Shown here: in pieces, positions 8,918 through 18,300 of the stretch
Numbering within the stretch: position 1 is the first letter of the stretch
How the letters are laid out: every line of letters begins with the position of its first letter
Assembly: GCF_024586915.1 (NCBI RefSeq)
Contig: NZ_JANBVS010000006.1
Location: 1 to 64,000, forward strand
Reading direction: 5' to 3'
Source of the DNA: Bradyrhizobium sp. SRS-191
GTDB taxonomy: Bacteria; Pseudomonadota; Alphaproteobacteria; Rhizobiales; Xanthobacteraceae
Length of the DNA stretch: 64,000 nucleotides
Made by a program: the position numbers and the translations under genes
Notes under the pieces: model-generated
Databases searched by the model: none
The model's input: only the letters and a program-made list of their open reading frames with translations
What the model was told of the DNA's origin: nothing

Positions 8918-9871
8918 TCAAGGCTTGGGCGCCTGCGCCGCAGCCGCCGTGGCGTTGGCTGCTGCCGTACTGGCGGTCGACGACGGCGTCTCCGCACCGA
9001 CCTTCCCCGAGGGGTTGGCGAAGTAGCGGAAGAACTCCGAATCGGGCCGCAGCAGGAAGCGGGTCTCGCCGGACTTCAGGCCGTTCTCATACGCCGTCAT
9101 CGAGCGGTAGAAGGCGAAGAAGTCGCGGTCCTTGCCATAGGCCTCGGCGAACAGCCGGTTGCGCTCGGCATCGCCGGCACCGCGGGTCTGCTCCGCCGTC
9201 GAGTTGGCCTCGGCGACGATCACGGTGGCTTCGCGGTCAGCCTTGGACCTGATCTCCTGCGCCTTCTGGCCGCCGAGCGCCCGGAACTCCTCCGCCTCGC
9301 GTTGCCGCTCGGTCATCATGCGCTTGTAGACAGCCTGGCTGTTGGCCTCCGGCAGGTCGGCGCGGCGGATACGGACGTCCACCACCTGGATGCCGTAGGC
9401 GTCGGCTTCCTTGTCGAGCTGATCGCGGATCTTGCGCATCAGCGCCTCGCGCTCGTCGCGGACGACTTGCGTGAAGGTGACCTCGCCCAGCACGCGGCGG
9501 AGAGCCGCGTTCAGCAATGTGCCAAGCTGGACGTTGGCGGTCTGGATCGAGCCGACGCTCTGGTAGAACTGCAGCGCGTTCTTGATCTTGTAGCGCGCGA
9601 AGGCGTCGACCACGAGCCGCTTCTGGTCGAACGCGATCACTTCCTGCGAGGGATTCTCGAGGTCGAGGATGCGCTTGTCGATCGAGATCACGTTGTCGAT
9701 GAACGGTGCCTTGAAGTTCAGGCCCGGCTGGGTGACGACGTCGACCGGCTTACCGAACCGCACCACCAGCGCCTGCTCGGTCTGGCTTACGGTGAACAGC
9801 GAGCTGTAGCCGACGACGACGATGACGAGCACGGCGACGAGAGCGACGATACCTGCGACGGGGGACCTCAT
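8918..9871 (-). CDS. hflC: HflC, SPFH-domain regulator of FtsH protease
   Basis: A 317-residue SPFH/prohibitin-family protein with one N-terminal transmembrane segment (about 6-27) and a periplasmic SPFH domain opening FTVSQTEQALVVRFGKPV. It partners with HflK in the complex that surrounds and restrains the membrane protease FtsH. A coiled-coil stretch rich in Ala, Glu and Arg (about 190-240) and a low-complexity Ala/Thr tail follow. Its ATG overlaps the hflK stop codon (ATGA), showing translational coupling and an expected equal dose. Confidence 0.94.
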   Translation of the reverse strand: MRSPVAGIVALVAVLVIVVVGYSSLFTVSQTEQALVVRFGKPVDVVTQPGLNFKAPFIDNVISIDKRILDLENPSQEVIAFDQKRLVVDAFARYKIKNALQFYQSVGSIQTANVQLGTLLNAALRRVLGEVTFTQVVRDEREALMRKIRDQLDKEADAYGIQVVDVRIRRADLPEANSQAVYKRMMTERQREAEEFRALGGQKAQEIRSKADREATVIVAEANSTAEQTRGAGDAERNRLFAEAYGKDRDFFAFYRSMTAYENGLKSGETRFLLRPDSEFFRYFANPSGKVGAETPSSTASTAAANATAAAAQAPKP

Positions 9872-10995
9872 CGGACGCCTCCCTGCGCAGCGGCCGGCGC
9901 CTGGCGGCGCGGCGCGAGATCGCCGAGCGGCAGCAGCGGCACGGGACCGCCGGAGGCGCCACTGTCGAGCACGAGCTTCTCGGAGCCACCGAGCACGCGC
10001 TCCATGGTCTCGAGATAGATGCGTTCGCGGGTCACGTCGGGCGCTTTCTTGTACTCGTCATAGACCTTCAGGAAGCGGGCGCTCTGGCCCTTGGCCTCGG
10101 CGATCGCCTGCTCCTTGTAGCCTTCGGCGACCTGCAGGATCTGCGCGGCGCGGCCGCGTGCATCCGGCACGATCTTGTTGGCGTAGGTCTGGGCTTCGTT
10201 CTGCAGACGCTCGAGGTCGGCGCGCGCCGCCTGGACGTCGCGGAAGGCCTCGATCACCTGCGAGGGCGGATCGACCTTCTGCATCTGCACCTGCGTGATC
10301 TGGATGCCGGAGCCGTAATTATCGAGCGTCTTCTGCATCAGCTCCTGCACGTTCTGCTCGATCACGGTGCGGGCGCCGGTCAGGATCGGCTGGATGTTCG
10401 AACGGCCGATCACCTCGCGCATCGCGCTCTCGGCCACCGCCTTCACGGTGCCCTCGGGGTTCTGGATGTTGAACAGGAAGTCGGCCGCGCCCTTCGGCTT
10501 GATGCGCCAGAGAACGGTGACGTCGACGTCGACGATGTTCTCGTCGCCGGTCAGCATCAGGCTCTCCTCCGGCACGTCGCGACCGCCGCGGCTGCGCCGG
10601 CCGGGATCGTCATTGGCGGTGATGCCGATGGAGATCGAGTTGACGCGCAGCGCCTTGGGCAGCAGCACGGTCTCGATCGGGTAAGGCAAATGGTAGCGCA
10701 GGCCGGGCTGCTCATCGCGAACATACTTGCCGAAGCGCAAGACGACGCCGAGCTCCTCGGACTGCACGCGGTAGATGCCGGAGGCGAGCCAGATGATGAT
10801 CGCGCCGAGCACGACCAGGAGAACGCCCGCGGTACCGAAGCCGCCGCCCGGCACGAATTGCTGCAGCCGGTCCTGACCGCGCCGCAGAAGATCTTCAAGG
10901 TCGGGCGGCCTTGGACCGACCGGTTGCGGTCCCGAGCCCCAGGGCCCCTTCGGACCCGGGCCCCACGGGCCTCCGCCCTGATTCTTCCACGCCAT
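9868..10995 (-). CDS. hflK: HflK, SPFH-domain regulator of FtsH protease
   Basis: A 375-residue partner of HflC. The first 55 residues are very rich in Gly and Pro (GGGPWGPGPKGPWGSGP), as is normal for HflK. They are followed by one transmembrane segment (about 56-76) and the SPFH domain, which begins RVQSEELGVVLRFGKYV. The C-terminus is Pro/Ala-rich. I start at 10995 because GGAGGAG stands just upstream; an in-frame start 36 bases earlier lacks this. It is probably the first gene of hflK-hflC-DUF2065-degP, with a 241-base gap after folA. Confidence 0.94.
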   Translation of the reverse strand: MAWKNQGGGPWGPGPKGPWGSGPQPVGPRPPDLEDLLRRGQDRLQQFVPGGGFGTAGVLLVVLGAIIIWLASGIYRVQSEELGVVLRFGKYVRDEQPGLRYHLPYPIETVLLPKALRVNSISIGITANDDPGRRSRGGRDVPEESLMLTGDENIVDVDVTVLWRIKPKGAADFLFNIQNPEGTVKAVAESAMREVIGRSNIQPILTGARTVIEQNVQELMQKTLDNYGSGIQITQVQMQKVDPPSQVIEAFRDVQAARADLERLQNEAQTYANKIVPDARGRAAQILQVAEGYKEQAIAEAKGQSARFLKVYDEYKKAPDVTRERIYLETMERVLGGSEKLVLDSGASGGPVPLLPLGDLAPRRQAPAAAQGGVR

Positions 10996-11236
10996 CGATC
11001 GATCTCCTCCGAGAGGCTGAGTGTGCACCAACGCCGGCCCCGACGGTGGCCGGGTTATAAGGGACGGCCCCGCCCCTTACAACGTAGCGCTCCAGCTAAG
11101 CCCGAACCGGGTTTTGTCAATGTAAACAGGGCCGGAAGCGCCCGTTTGCCGCGGCCCCGAAACCGCCACACCGCCAGACAAGGCGAGGTCATCATTAACG
11201 GATGGTCTTGAAGGGCAGCCTCGCCTGCTCCCGACA

Positions 11237-11749
11237 TCAGCGCTTGCGTCGGTAGGTCACATAGGAGAAATCGGCTTGATCGTCCGGGCCGGAGGCATGA
11301 CGCTCGCGCGCCACCTCCTCCCATTGGATCGGGTCGATCGCCGGAAACAGGGTATCCCCCGGTGGAAGCGCATGAACCTCGGTGATCTCCAGGCGGTCGG
11401 CGAGCGGCAGGGTCGCGGCATAGATTTCGGCGCCGCCAATGATGGCGATTTCCGCGGCTGAACGCCGCAGCGCATCCCCGCGCGCGATGCTGAGAGCCTC
11501 GTCGACCCCGTGGGTCACGATCGCGCCGGGCGCGCGGAAGGCGGTATCGCGGGTGATCACGATGTTGGTCCGGCCGGGCAGCGGACGGCGCGGGAACGAC
11601 GTGAAGGTCTTGCGCCCCATCACGATCGGCCGTCCCATCGTCATCGCCTTGAAGCGCTGCATGTCGCTCTTCTGCCGCCACGGGATCGCGCCATCAGCGC
11701 CGATGACGCGGTTCTCGGCCATGGCGACGACGAACACGATCTCGATCAC
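11237..11749 (-). CDS. folA: Dihydrofolate reductase
   Basis: A 170-residue NADPH-dependent enzyme that regenerates tetrahydrofolate. IEIVFVVAMAENRVIGADGAIPW carries the substrate and cofactor loop. PIVMGRKTFTSF and IIGGAEIYAATL are the standard DHFR blocks. The start is GTG at 11749, overlapping the stop of the upstream acetyltransferase gene as GTGA. It is co-transcribed with thyA, whose reaction produces the dihydrofolate this enzyme recycles. Confidence 0.95.
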   Translation of the reverse strand: MIEIVFVVAMAENRVIGADGAIPWRQKSDMQRFKAMTMGRPIVMGRKTFTSFPRRPLPGRTNIVITRDTAFRAPGAIVTHGVDEALSIARGDALRRSAAEIAIIGGAEIYAATLPLADRLEITEVHALPPGDTLFPAIDPIQWEEVARERHASGPDDQADFSYVTYRRKR

Positions 11750-12231
11750 GGCGCCTTCTCCGCAAGCTGCGCCAGCGCAGGGCCCGTGACCTTGCACAGC
11801 GTCCAGTCGTCCATCAGCTCGGCGCCGAGCGATTTGTAGAAGGTGATCGACGGCGCATTCCAGTCGAGCACCGACCATTGCAGCCGCGCGTAGTCGCGCT
11901 CGACGCAGGTTTTCGCGAGATGGCCGAGCAGCGCCTGCCCGATGCCGTTGCGGCGGAACACCGGCCGCACGAACAGGTCCTCGAGATAGACGCCGGGCTT
12001 GCCCGCGAAGGTCGAGAAGTTGACGAACCAGACCGCGAAGCCCGCCACGGCACCGTTCCATTCCGCGAGATCGCAGAACAGCGTCGGGTGCTCGCAGAAC
12101 AGCGCCCCGGCAATGTCGGCCTCGGTCGCCACGACCTCGTGCGCTAGCTTCTCGTAGTCGGCAAGCTCGCTGATCAGCGCCAGCACGGTGCCGATGTCAT
12201 CAGGCCTGGCAGGACGGATCGACAGAGGCAT
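11746..12231 (-). CDS. GNAT acetyltransferase, spermidine/thialysine acetyltransferase-like
   Basis: A 161-residue GNAT protein opening LSIRPARPDDIGTVLALISELADYEKL, a pattern shared with SSAT/thialysine acetyltransferases. VYLEDLFVRPVFRRNGIG and the following ALLGHLAKTC form the acetyl-CoA site, and NAPSITFYKSLGAE is the C-terminal GNAT block. It sits between thyA (three bases upstream) and folA (stop/start overlap), so the three are almost surely one transcript. Polyamine or lysine-analogue acetylation is a family-level guess. Why it lies inside a thymidylate/folate operon is not evident. Confidence 0.88.
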   Translation of the reverse strand: MPLSIRPARPDDIGTVLALISELADYEKLAHEVVATEADIAGALFCEHPTLFCDLAEWNGAVAGFAVWFVNFSTFAGKPGVYLEDLFVRPVFRRNGIGQALLGHLAKTCVERDYARLQWSVLDWNAPSITFYKSLGAELMDDWTLCKVTGPALAQLAEKAP

Positions 12232-12234
12232 GCG

Positions 12235-13029
12235 TCAGACCGCGACCTCGGCCTTGATGTGCGGATGCGGGTCGTAGCCGGCGAGCGCAAAATCCTCGTA
12301 GCGGAAGGCGAAGATGTCCTTCACGTCGGGATTGAGCGTCATGGTCGGCAGCGGCCGGGGCTCGCGGGTCAGTTGCAGGCGGGCCTGCTCGATATGGTTG
12401 GAGTAGAGATGCACGTCGCCGAACGAGTGCACGAAGTCGCCGAGCTTCAGGCCGGTGACCTGCGCGACCATCATCGTCAACAGCGCATAGGAGGCGATGT
12501 TGAAGGGCACGCCCAGGAAGACGTCCGCCGAGCGCTGATAAAGCTGGCACGACAGCTTGCCGTTCGCCACGTAGAACTGGAACAGGCAGTGGCATGGCGG
12601 CAGCGCCATTTTCTCCACGTCGGCCGGATTCCACGCGGTCACGATCAGCCGGCGCGAATCCGGATTGCGCTTGATCACGTCGATGACATTGCTGATCTGG
12701 TCGATGTGGCCGCCGTCCGGCGTCGGCCAGGAGCGCCACTGGTAGCCATAGACCGGACCGAGATCGCCATGGGCGTCGGCCCACTCGTCCCAGATGGTGA
12801 CGCCGTGGTCGTGCAGATATTTGATGTTGGTGTCGCCTTTCAGGAACCACAGCAGCTCATGCACGATCGCTTTCAGCGGCAGCCGCTTGGTGGTGACCAT
12901 CGGGAAGCCGGCGGCGAGATTGAAGCGCATCTGGTGGCCGAACACGGAATACGTGCCGGTGCCGGTACGGTCGTGCTTCTCCGCGCCGTCGGACAGGATG
13001 CGTTCGAGCAGGTCGTGATACTGATGCAT
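12235..13029 (-). CDS. thyA: Thymidylate synthase
   Basis: A 264-residue enzyme converting dUMP to dTMP with methylene-tetrahydrofolate. The catalytic cysteine is C146 in [12 protein letters not shown], the same number as in Escherichia coli, whose protein is also 264 residues. [31 protein letters not shown] and the C-terminal KAEVAV further fix the identity. It heads a compact thyA-GNAT-folA operon. Confidence 0.97.
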   Translation of the reverse strand: MHQYHDLLERILSDGAEKHDRTGTGTYSVFGHQMRFNLAAGFPMVTTKRLPLKAIVHELLWFLKGDTNIKYLHDHGVTIWDEWADAHGDLGPVYGYQWRSWPTPDGGHIDQISNVIDVIKRNPDSRRLIVTAWNPADVEKMALPPCHCLFQFYVANGKLSCQLYQRSADVFLGVPFNIASYALLTMMVAQVTGLKLGDFVHSFGDVHLYSNHIEQARLQLTREPRPLPTMTLNPDVKDIFAFRYEDFALAGYDPHPHIKAEVAV

Positions 13030-13205
13030 GGTTCGTGCCGGCGGCCTTTCGCAGAAGGCGGCGAATTTAACGGCGGGGGTCGCCGAGCCCTAGCCTCGAC
13101 TCGGGCCATCAGCCGATTATACCCTGAAAAATGTCGGTGGCCGCGCCACAAATGACAAGGGGCGGAACCCTGCGGCCCCGCGCCCTGCTCTGTCATCCGC
13201 CCAGG

Positions 13206-14198
13206 CTAGCTTGCCGGCTTCAGCACCGCGCTCCATTTGGCGACCTCGCCCTTCACCAGCGCCGCCAGCGCCTCCGGCGTCCGGTCCGCCGGCGCCGGGA
13301 TGACGCTGCCGAGCTCGAGCAGGCGCTTGCGGACGCCCTCGTCGTCGAGCGCCTTGGCCGCCGCGGCATTGAGCTTGGCCAGGATCGGGGCCGGCGTGCC
13401 CTTGGGCGCGAAGATCGCGTTCCAGGCCTGCGCCTGGAACTTCGGCAAGCCCGCCTCGGTCGTGGTCGGGACGTTGGGCAGCGCCGGATTGCGTTCGGGC
13501 GTCGCGATCGCATAGGCCTTGATGGTGCCGGCGTTGATCTGCGGCACGGCGTTGACGATCTGGTCGCACATGTAGTCGACTTGGCCGGCGACCAGCGCAT
13601 TCATCGCAGGTCCCGTGCCGTTGAAGGGCACGCCGACGGGCTTGACGTCGAGGATGGAGTTCAGGAGTTCGCACGAGACATGCGAGACGGAGCCGACGCC
13701 GGCATGAGCGGCGTTGACCTTCTCGCTATTGGCCTTGATGTAGTCGACGAACTCCTTCGTATCCTTCGGCGCGAAATCCTTGCGCGCCAGGATCAGGATC
13801 GGCGTGCCCGCGAGCAGCGCGACCGGTTCGAAATCCCGCTCCGGGTGATAGGCGAGTTTGGGATAGAGCGGCACCGCGGCGGCATGGGTGCCCATGTGCC
13901 CGGTGATCAGCGTGTAGCCGTCATTGGCGGCGCGCGCCGCGCGCGCGGTGGCGGTGGTCCCGCCGGCGCCGACGACGTTCTCGATGATGATACTTTGTCC
14001 CAGCGTCTGAGCCATGTGCGCGGTGACGATGCGCGCGATGACGTCGGTCGGACCACCGGCCGCGAACGGGACGATCATCGTGATGCTGCGTGTCGGATAG
14101 TTCTGCGCTGCGGCGGGTGTCGTCGACACACCGAGCCCAACGATGCCGGCGACCGCCGCCAGCCAACCGATCGAACGTGCACGACTGCACCAGCTCAT
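13206..14198 (-). CDS. Tripartite tricarboxylate transporter binding protein (TctC/Bug family)
   Basis: A 330-residue periplasmic binding protein with a signal peptide ending TTPAAAQN near residue 32. The Bug-family opening YPTRSITMIVPFAAGGPTDVIAR and the middle block GTGPAMNALVAGQVDYMCD are present. It would capture a carboxylate and deliver it to the TctA/TctB membrane pair encoded just upstream. The order here is B-A-C. I start at the second Met, nine bases after GGAGG; the first Met (14207) directly abuts that site. The ligand cannot be told from sequence. Confidence 0.9.
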   Translation of the reverse strand: MSWCSRARSIGWLAAVAGIVGLGVSTTPAAAQNYPTRSITMIVPFAAGGPTDVIARIVTAHMAQTLGQSIIIENVVGAGGTTATARAARAANDGYTLITGHMGTHAAAVPLYPKLAYHPERDFEPVALLAGTPILILARKDFAPKDTKEFVDYIKANSEKVNAAHAGVGSVSHVSCELLNSILDVKPVGVPFNGTGPAMNALVAGQVDYMCDQIVNAVPQINAGTIKAYAIATPERNPALPNVPTTTEAGLPKFQAQAWNAIFAPKGTPAPILAKLNAAAAKALDDEGVRKRLLELGSVIPAPADRTPEALAALVKGEVAKWSAVLKPAS

Positions 14199-14313
14199 CG
14201 AATTCATCCTCCCTCGGGGCCCGCTCCGATGCAGGCCTTTTCGCTGTGATAGCTACATCACAGCGCCTTGTCCGAGGTCGATTCGACTTCCGCCTGCGGC
14301 GCGCCGACGCAGG

Positions 14314-15828
14314 TCAGCCCTCGCTCTCGACGAACACCTCGTCGCGCTTGCGGCGCAGCGTCGGCAAGACCGCAAGCACGAGGAGTCCCGCGGCGATCGC
14401 CAGCAGCACGGCGGACAGCGGCCGGGTCAGGAACACCGACCAGTCGCCGCGCGAGATCAGCAGCGCCCGGCGCAGGTTCTCTTCCATCAGCGGACCCAGC
14501 ACCATGCCGAGCAGCAATGGCGCCGGCTCGAAATCGTGCTTGATCAGCCAATAGCCGACGAGGCCGAACGCGCCGGCCAGGACCACGTCGACAGGCGCAT
14601 TGTTGACCGAGTAGATGCCGATCGCGCAGAAGATCACGATCGATGGGAACATCAGCCTGTAGGGCACGCGGAGCAGCCGCACCCAGATGCCGACCAGCGG
14701 CAGGTTGATGATGATCAGCATGAGATTGCCGATCCACATCGAGGCGATCATTCCCCAGACCAGGTCAGGCTGCTTCTGCATCACCTGCGGGCCCGGCACG
14801 ATGCCGTGAATGGTCATCGCGCCGACCATCAGCGCCATGACCGCATTCGGCGGGATGCCGAGCGTCAGCAGCGGAATGAAGGAGGTCTGCGCCGCCGCGT
14901 TGTTGGCGCTCTCCGGCGCCGCGACGCCCTCGATCGCGCCGCGGCCGAACCGCGACGGATCCTTGGCGAGCTTCTTCTCGAGCGTATAGGCCGCGAACGA
15001 GGCGATGACGGCGCCGCCGCCCGGCAGGATGCCGAGGATCGAGCCGAGCACCGTGCCGCGCAGGATCGCCGGCGTGGAATCCTTCAGATCCTTGCGCGTC
15101 GGCATCAGGCCCGTGATCTTCTTCTGCACGAGATCGCGGTCCATCTCCGCGCCGGCATCGAGGTTGCGAATGATCTCGGCGAAGCCGAACACGCCCATCG
15201 CGACGGTGGCGAAGCCGAGGCCGTCGGCGAGCTCGGGGATGTTGAAGGCCATGCGCGACACGCCGGTCTCGATGTCCGAGCCGACCATCGACATCAACAG
15301 GCCGAGCACGATCATGGCGATCGCCTTCAGCACCGAGCCTTTCGCCAGCACGACCGCGAAGATCAGGCCGAGCACCATCAGCGAGAAATATTCGGCCGGG
15401 CCGAACGCCAGCGCCAGCTTGGTCAGCGGCGCGCCGAGGATCGCGATCAGCACCGTGGCGACGCAGCCGGCGAAGAACGAGCCGATGGCGGCGATCGCCA
15501 GCGCCGGGCCGGCACGGCCCTGCTTGGCCATCTGGAAACCGTCGAGTGCGGTGACGACGGATGTCGCCTCGCCGGGAATATTGACCAGGATCGAGGTGGT
15601 CGAGCCGCCATACTGGGCGCCGTAATAGATGCCGGCCAGCATGATCAGGGCGCCGACCGGTTGCAGGCCGAAGGTGATCGGCAGCAGCATCGCCACCGTG
15701 GCGATGGTGCCGATGCCCGGCAGGACGCCAACCAGTGTGCCGACCAGCGCGCCGATCAGGCACATCAGAAGATTGATCGGCGACAGCGCGACGCCGAAGC
15801 CGTGAGCGAGATTTGCAAACAGATCCAT
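14314..15828 (-). CDS. Tripartite tricarboxylate transporter large permease (TctA)
   Basis: A 504-residue, many-segment membrane protein with the family's opening LLMCLIGALVGTLVGVLPGIGTIATVAML and the repeated block GIYYGAQYGGSTTSILVNIPGE. It is the large transport subunit of a cation-driven carboxylate importer. I use the ATG at 15828 (GAGGGC upstream). It starts seven bases past the tctB stop, so the two are coupled. Length and motifs are normal. Confidence 0.93.
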   Translation of the reverse strand: MDLFANLAHGFGVALSPINLLMCLIGALVGTLVGVLPGIGTIATVAMLLPITFGLQPVGALIMLAGIYYGAQYGGSTTSILVNIPGEATSVVTALDGFQMAKQGRAGPALAIAAIGSFFAGCVATVLIAILGAPLTKLALAFGPAEYFSLMVLGLIFAVVLAKGSVLKAIAMIVLGLLMSMVGSDIETGVSRMAFNIPELADGLGFATVAMGVFGFAEIIRNLDAGAEMDRDLVQKKITGLMPTRKDLKDSTPAILRGTVLGSILGILPGGGAVIASFAAYTLEKKLAKDPSRFGRGAIEGVAAPESANNAAAQTSFIPLLTLGIPPNAVMALMVGAMTIHGIVPGPQVMQKQPDLVWGMIASMWIGNLMLIIINLPLVGIWVRLLRVPYRLMFPSIVIFCAIGIYSVNNAPVDVVLAGAFGLVGYWLIKHDFEPAPLLLGMVLGPLMEENLRRALLISRGDWSVFLTRPLSAVLLAIAAGLLVLAVLPTLRRKRDEVFVESEG

Positions 15829-15835
15829 CACGCCC

Positions 15836-16615
15836 TCACTGCAGAAGGAAACGCGGCCACAGCGGCATGGCAAGCCCGAGCACGTACGGGAACAGCAATG
15901 CGCAGCCGGCGGTCAGGCAGACACCGACGATCACAGCCTCGCGCCAGCGCGTTTCCGGACTGCCGATCGCGGCGATGAGGAAGCTCGCAAGCCCGGTGAT
16001 CAGAAGTCCGAGCGGGCGGATGGAGACGGCGAAGGTCAAGATCGCCAGGGATACGAACAGAGGTCCGCGCCAGTGATAGGTCGCGAGCTGCGCCCCTGAG
16101 TTGACGACGCCGATCACGGCGATGGCGGCTCCGAGCCCGAGCAGGAGAAGACCGAACATCCGTGGTGCGGTTCCGGCCCCGAACGAGAAGCCGCGCATGC
16201 CCTGCAGATCGCTGGACGCCCATAGCGCGAATAGCGCGATCGCCATCAGCACGACGCCGCCGAAATAATCCTGCGGGCCGCGCGGGCGCACCATGAAGGT
16301 GAACACCGCGACGGCGATCAGAGGATAGGTGTAGATGAGCGCCAGCAGGACGTCGGAGGAGAGCGAGGCCTTGCTGCCTGCGGCATATTGCTGCGCCAGG
16401 CTCGGGAGCGCGGTCGACAAGGCCGACGCATGTGCCCCTATGACCTGAAGCGGGCCGCGTCCGGATAGTGGACCGACAAGGCCGGCCAAGGCGATCAGCA
16501 ATTCGATGAGTTGCGGCGCGAAGGCAAGAACCAGAATGATCGATGCGCCCGTCACGCTGCGCGCAGCGGGCTCGCGTGCCACGCCGCCCGACAATTGGCC
16601 CGTGGTTTCGGCCAT
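15836..16615 (-). CDS. Tripartite tricarboxylate transporter small subunit (TctB)
   Basis: A 259-residue hydrophobic protein that pairs with the large TctA permease immediately downstream. The DYFGGVVLMAIALFALW block followed by GTAPRMFGLLLLGLGAAIAV is the TctB family pattern. The N-terminal 110 residues hold extra hydrophobic stretches, making it longer than a minimal TctB. Start at 16615 follows GGGGAGGGCGAGGGC. Sequence in this family is poorly conserved, so the call leans on context. Confidence 0.83.
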   Translation of the reverse strand: MAETTGQLSGGVAREPAARSVTGASIILVLAFAPQLIELLIALAGLVGPLSGRGPLQVIGAHASALSTALPSLAQQYAAGSKASLSSDVLLALIYTYPLIAVAVFTFMVRPRGPQDYFGGVVLMAIALFALWASSDLQGMRGFSFGAGTAPRMFGLLLLGLGAAIAVIGVVNSGAQLATYHWRGPLFVSLAILTFAVSIRPLGLLITGLASFLIAAIGSPETRWREAVIVGVCLTAGCALLFPYVLGLAMPLWPRFLLQ

Positions 16616-16711
16616 GCCCTCGCCCTCCCCGATCGGCCTTGATGGCCGGTACTGTTTTCGTTCGGCGATCCGAAGCAATCGGCCCCGCTTCTGTTTTGCT
16701 AGCGACTTTCC

Positions 16712-17245
16712 CTAGAGAAGGCCAGCGAAACCAAGGCAGCCGCCCGCGGCCAACAGCCAGAGCGGATTGAGGCGCGTCGTCGATGCAATGACGGCAGCGA
16801 CGACCGTCAGCGCGAACGCCCGCCAGGTCTGATCGGAGGCCAGACCGAGAATCCATGTGCTCGCAGCCATCAAGCCGATCGACAGCGGCACCAAGGCCGC
16901 TTGCACGAGAGCAGGCCAGCGCGCGCCTCGCGCGTTCGAGAGCCAGCGGCTGACGACGTAAGAGAGAACGGCCGTCGGACCGCACATCGCGAGGGTCGCA
17001 ACCGCCGCGCCCGCAACGCCTGCGACAGAATAGCCGATCAGGGTCACGATCAGGACATTCGGGCCCGGCGACAATTGGGAGAGCGCGAAGACATCTGCGA
17101 ACTGCTTGTCGGTCATCCAGTGCCGGACCTCGACCGCGACACGATGCAGTTCGGGAATGGCGGCGACGGCGCCGCCGACAGCAAACAGCGAGATCAGCGC
17201 GAAGGTCCAGAACAGCTGCGCGAGCGGATTGTCGTCCCCGCTCAT
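16712..17245 (-). CDS. chrA: Chromate transporter, second half-protein (ChrA family)
   Basis: A 177-residue membrane protein of the short-chain CHR type. FALISLFAVGGAVAAIPELHRVAV, the FALSQLSPGPNVLIVTLIGY block and six or so hydrophobic segments fit one half of a full-length ChrA. Its ATG overlaps the stop of the first half (ATGA). Together they would make a two-subunit chromate/anion carrier in place of the usual single 400-residue chain. Chromate export is the family function; the true substrate is unproven. Confidence 0.88.
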   Translation of the reverse strand: MSGDDNPLAQLFWTFALISLFAVGGAVAAIPELHRVAVEVRHWMTDKQFADVFALSQLSPGPNVLIVTLIGYSVAGVAGAAVATLAMCGPTAVLSYVVSRWLSNARGARWPALVQAALVPLSIGLMAASTWILGLASDQTWRAFALTVVAAVIASTTRLNPLWLLAAGGCLGFAGLL

Positions 17246-17838
17246 CGCGCCCACCGTATCCTGGCATAGGTGATGGCGAGGCTGAGCGGCACGGCCACCA
17301 GCAGCACCTCCTGCAGCGGCAGCCGCGCCAGCCCGATCGCGACGAAGACGGCGGCCATGACGAGAAGGCCCACGATGTCGCTCTTCTTCAGCAGCGGCGT
17401 CAGCATCCGGAACACCACCGACGCCAGCAGCCCGACAGCCACGCAGGACACGCCCGCAAGCCCTTGCCGCAGCGCCTCGGCCTGTCCGAAGTGCCCGTAG
17501 ATGGCTCCGAGCGTCGTGATCAACAGCATCGGCGGTACGAGCAGGCCGGCGAAGGCCGCAAGGCCGCCCGTGATCCCGCGCAAGCGGGCGCCGAACACCA
17601 TCGCGAGATTGACGATGTTGGGTCCGGGCAGGAAATGGCAGAGCGCGAAGGTCTCGTTGAACTCCTCCGCCGTCATCCAGCGGTGCTCGTCGACGATCGC
17701 CCGCCGCGCAAACACCAACACGCCGCCGAAGCCTGACAGCGACATTTTCGCAAATGCGAAGAAGAGCGTGCGAAGGCTGGGTGGAATCTTGGCGATGTCG
17801 GCTGCAGACGGGGCCGCCGGCGCAATCTCGGAGGACAT
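17242..17838 (-). CDS. chrA: Chromate transporter, first half-protein (ChrA family)
   Basis: A 198-residue membrane protein with the CHR domain features FAFAKMSLSGFGGVLVFARRAIV and FALCHFLPGPNIVNLAMVFGARLRG. About 30 N-terminal residues precede the domain. I begin at MSSEIAP; an open frame reaching 17943 would add 35 residues of no family likeness. It is translationally coupled to the second half and divergent from ssrA, sharing the short promoter region 17839-17971. Confidence 0.88.
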   Translation of the reverse strand: MSSEIAPAAPSAADIAKIPPSLRTLFFAFAKMSLSGFGGVLVFARRAIVDEHRWMTAEEFNETFALCHFLPGPNIVNLAMVFGARLRGITGGLAAFAGLLVPPMLLITTLGAIYGHFGQAEALRQGLAGVSCVAVGLLASVVFRMLTPLLKKSDIVGLLVMAAVFVAIGLARLPLQEVLLVAVPLSLAITYARIRWAR

Positions 17839-17971
17839 GCGGCACTCTAGGAGGACGGAATCGCGCCTGCCAAGGGCGGACCGACGGTTCCCCACACCGG
17901 CCCACATTTTTGTCGCGCCCCGTGGCGTTTGAGCCCTGTGCATCCGCCGGCGGGCGGCCTATATAGGAGGT

Positions 17972-18300
17972 GCCGGCTTGCCGGCTATGGAAATAAATCG
18001 CCGTCGAAATAAACCATTCGGACCCGGGGGCGGTACCCGGCGCCTCCACCAAAGCCCGTCCTGGACCACCATCCGAGAGACGGGTTTTGGCGGGGGCGAA
18101 ATAGGATCGACGAGGGCGTAAAGGGCGAGCTTTTTCCCGGTATTGTTCCGCCGTTATCGGGCTACTGCAATAGTTGCCAACGACAACTTTGCTCCGGTTG
18201 CTCAGGCTGCGTAACGCAGTTTGAAAGACCACCTTAAAGTCCTAACGGGTTAAGCTCCGTTAGGCGGGGTTCGGAGGCACCTGGCAACAGAAGCCTCCAC
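17972..18300 (+). ncRNA. ssrA: Two-piece (permuted) tmRNA
   Basis: The gene is circularly permuted as in other alphaproteobacteria. The acceptor piece comes first and ends ...GCGCCTCCACCA at 18051, with a T-arm just before it. A spacer of about 40 bases is removed. The coding piece begins GGGGGCGAAATAGGATCGAC at about 18092, and its first seven bases pair with CGCCTCC of the acceptor piece. The tag frame GCC...GCG TAA at 18176-18214 reads ANDNFAPVAQAA. The coding piece ends near a GGAGGC/GCCTCC stem at about 18300. The exact 5' end is approximate; TATATA at 17960-17965 may be its -10 box. tmRNA rescues stalled ribosomes and marks the peptide for ClpXP. Confidence 0.93.

Noticed and set aside
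17972..18300. Attachment site or island boundary at ssrA
   Set aside because: ssrA is a frequent integration site, but no integrase, no repeated ssrA end and no foreign block is seen on either side.
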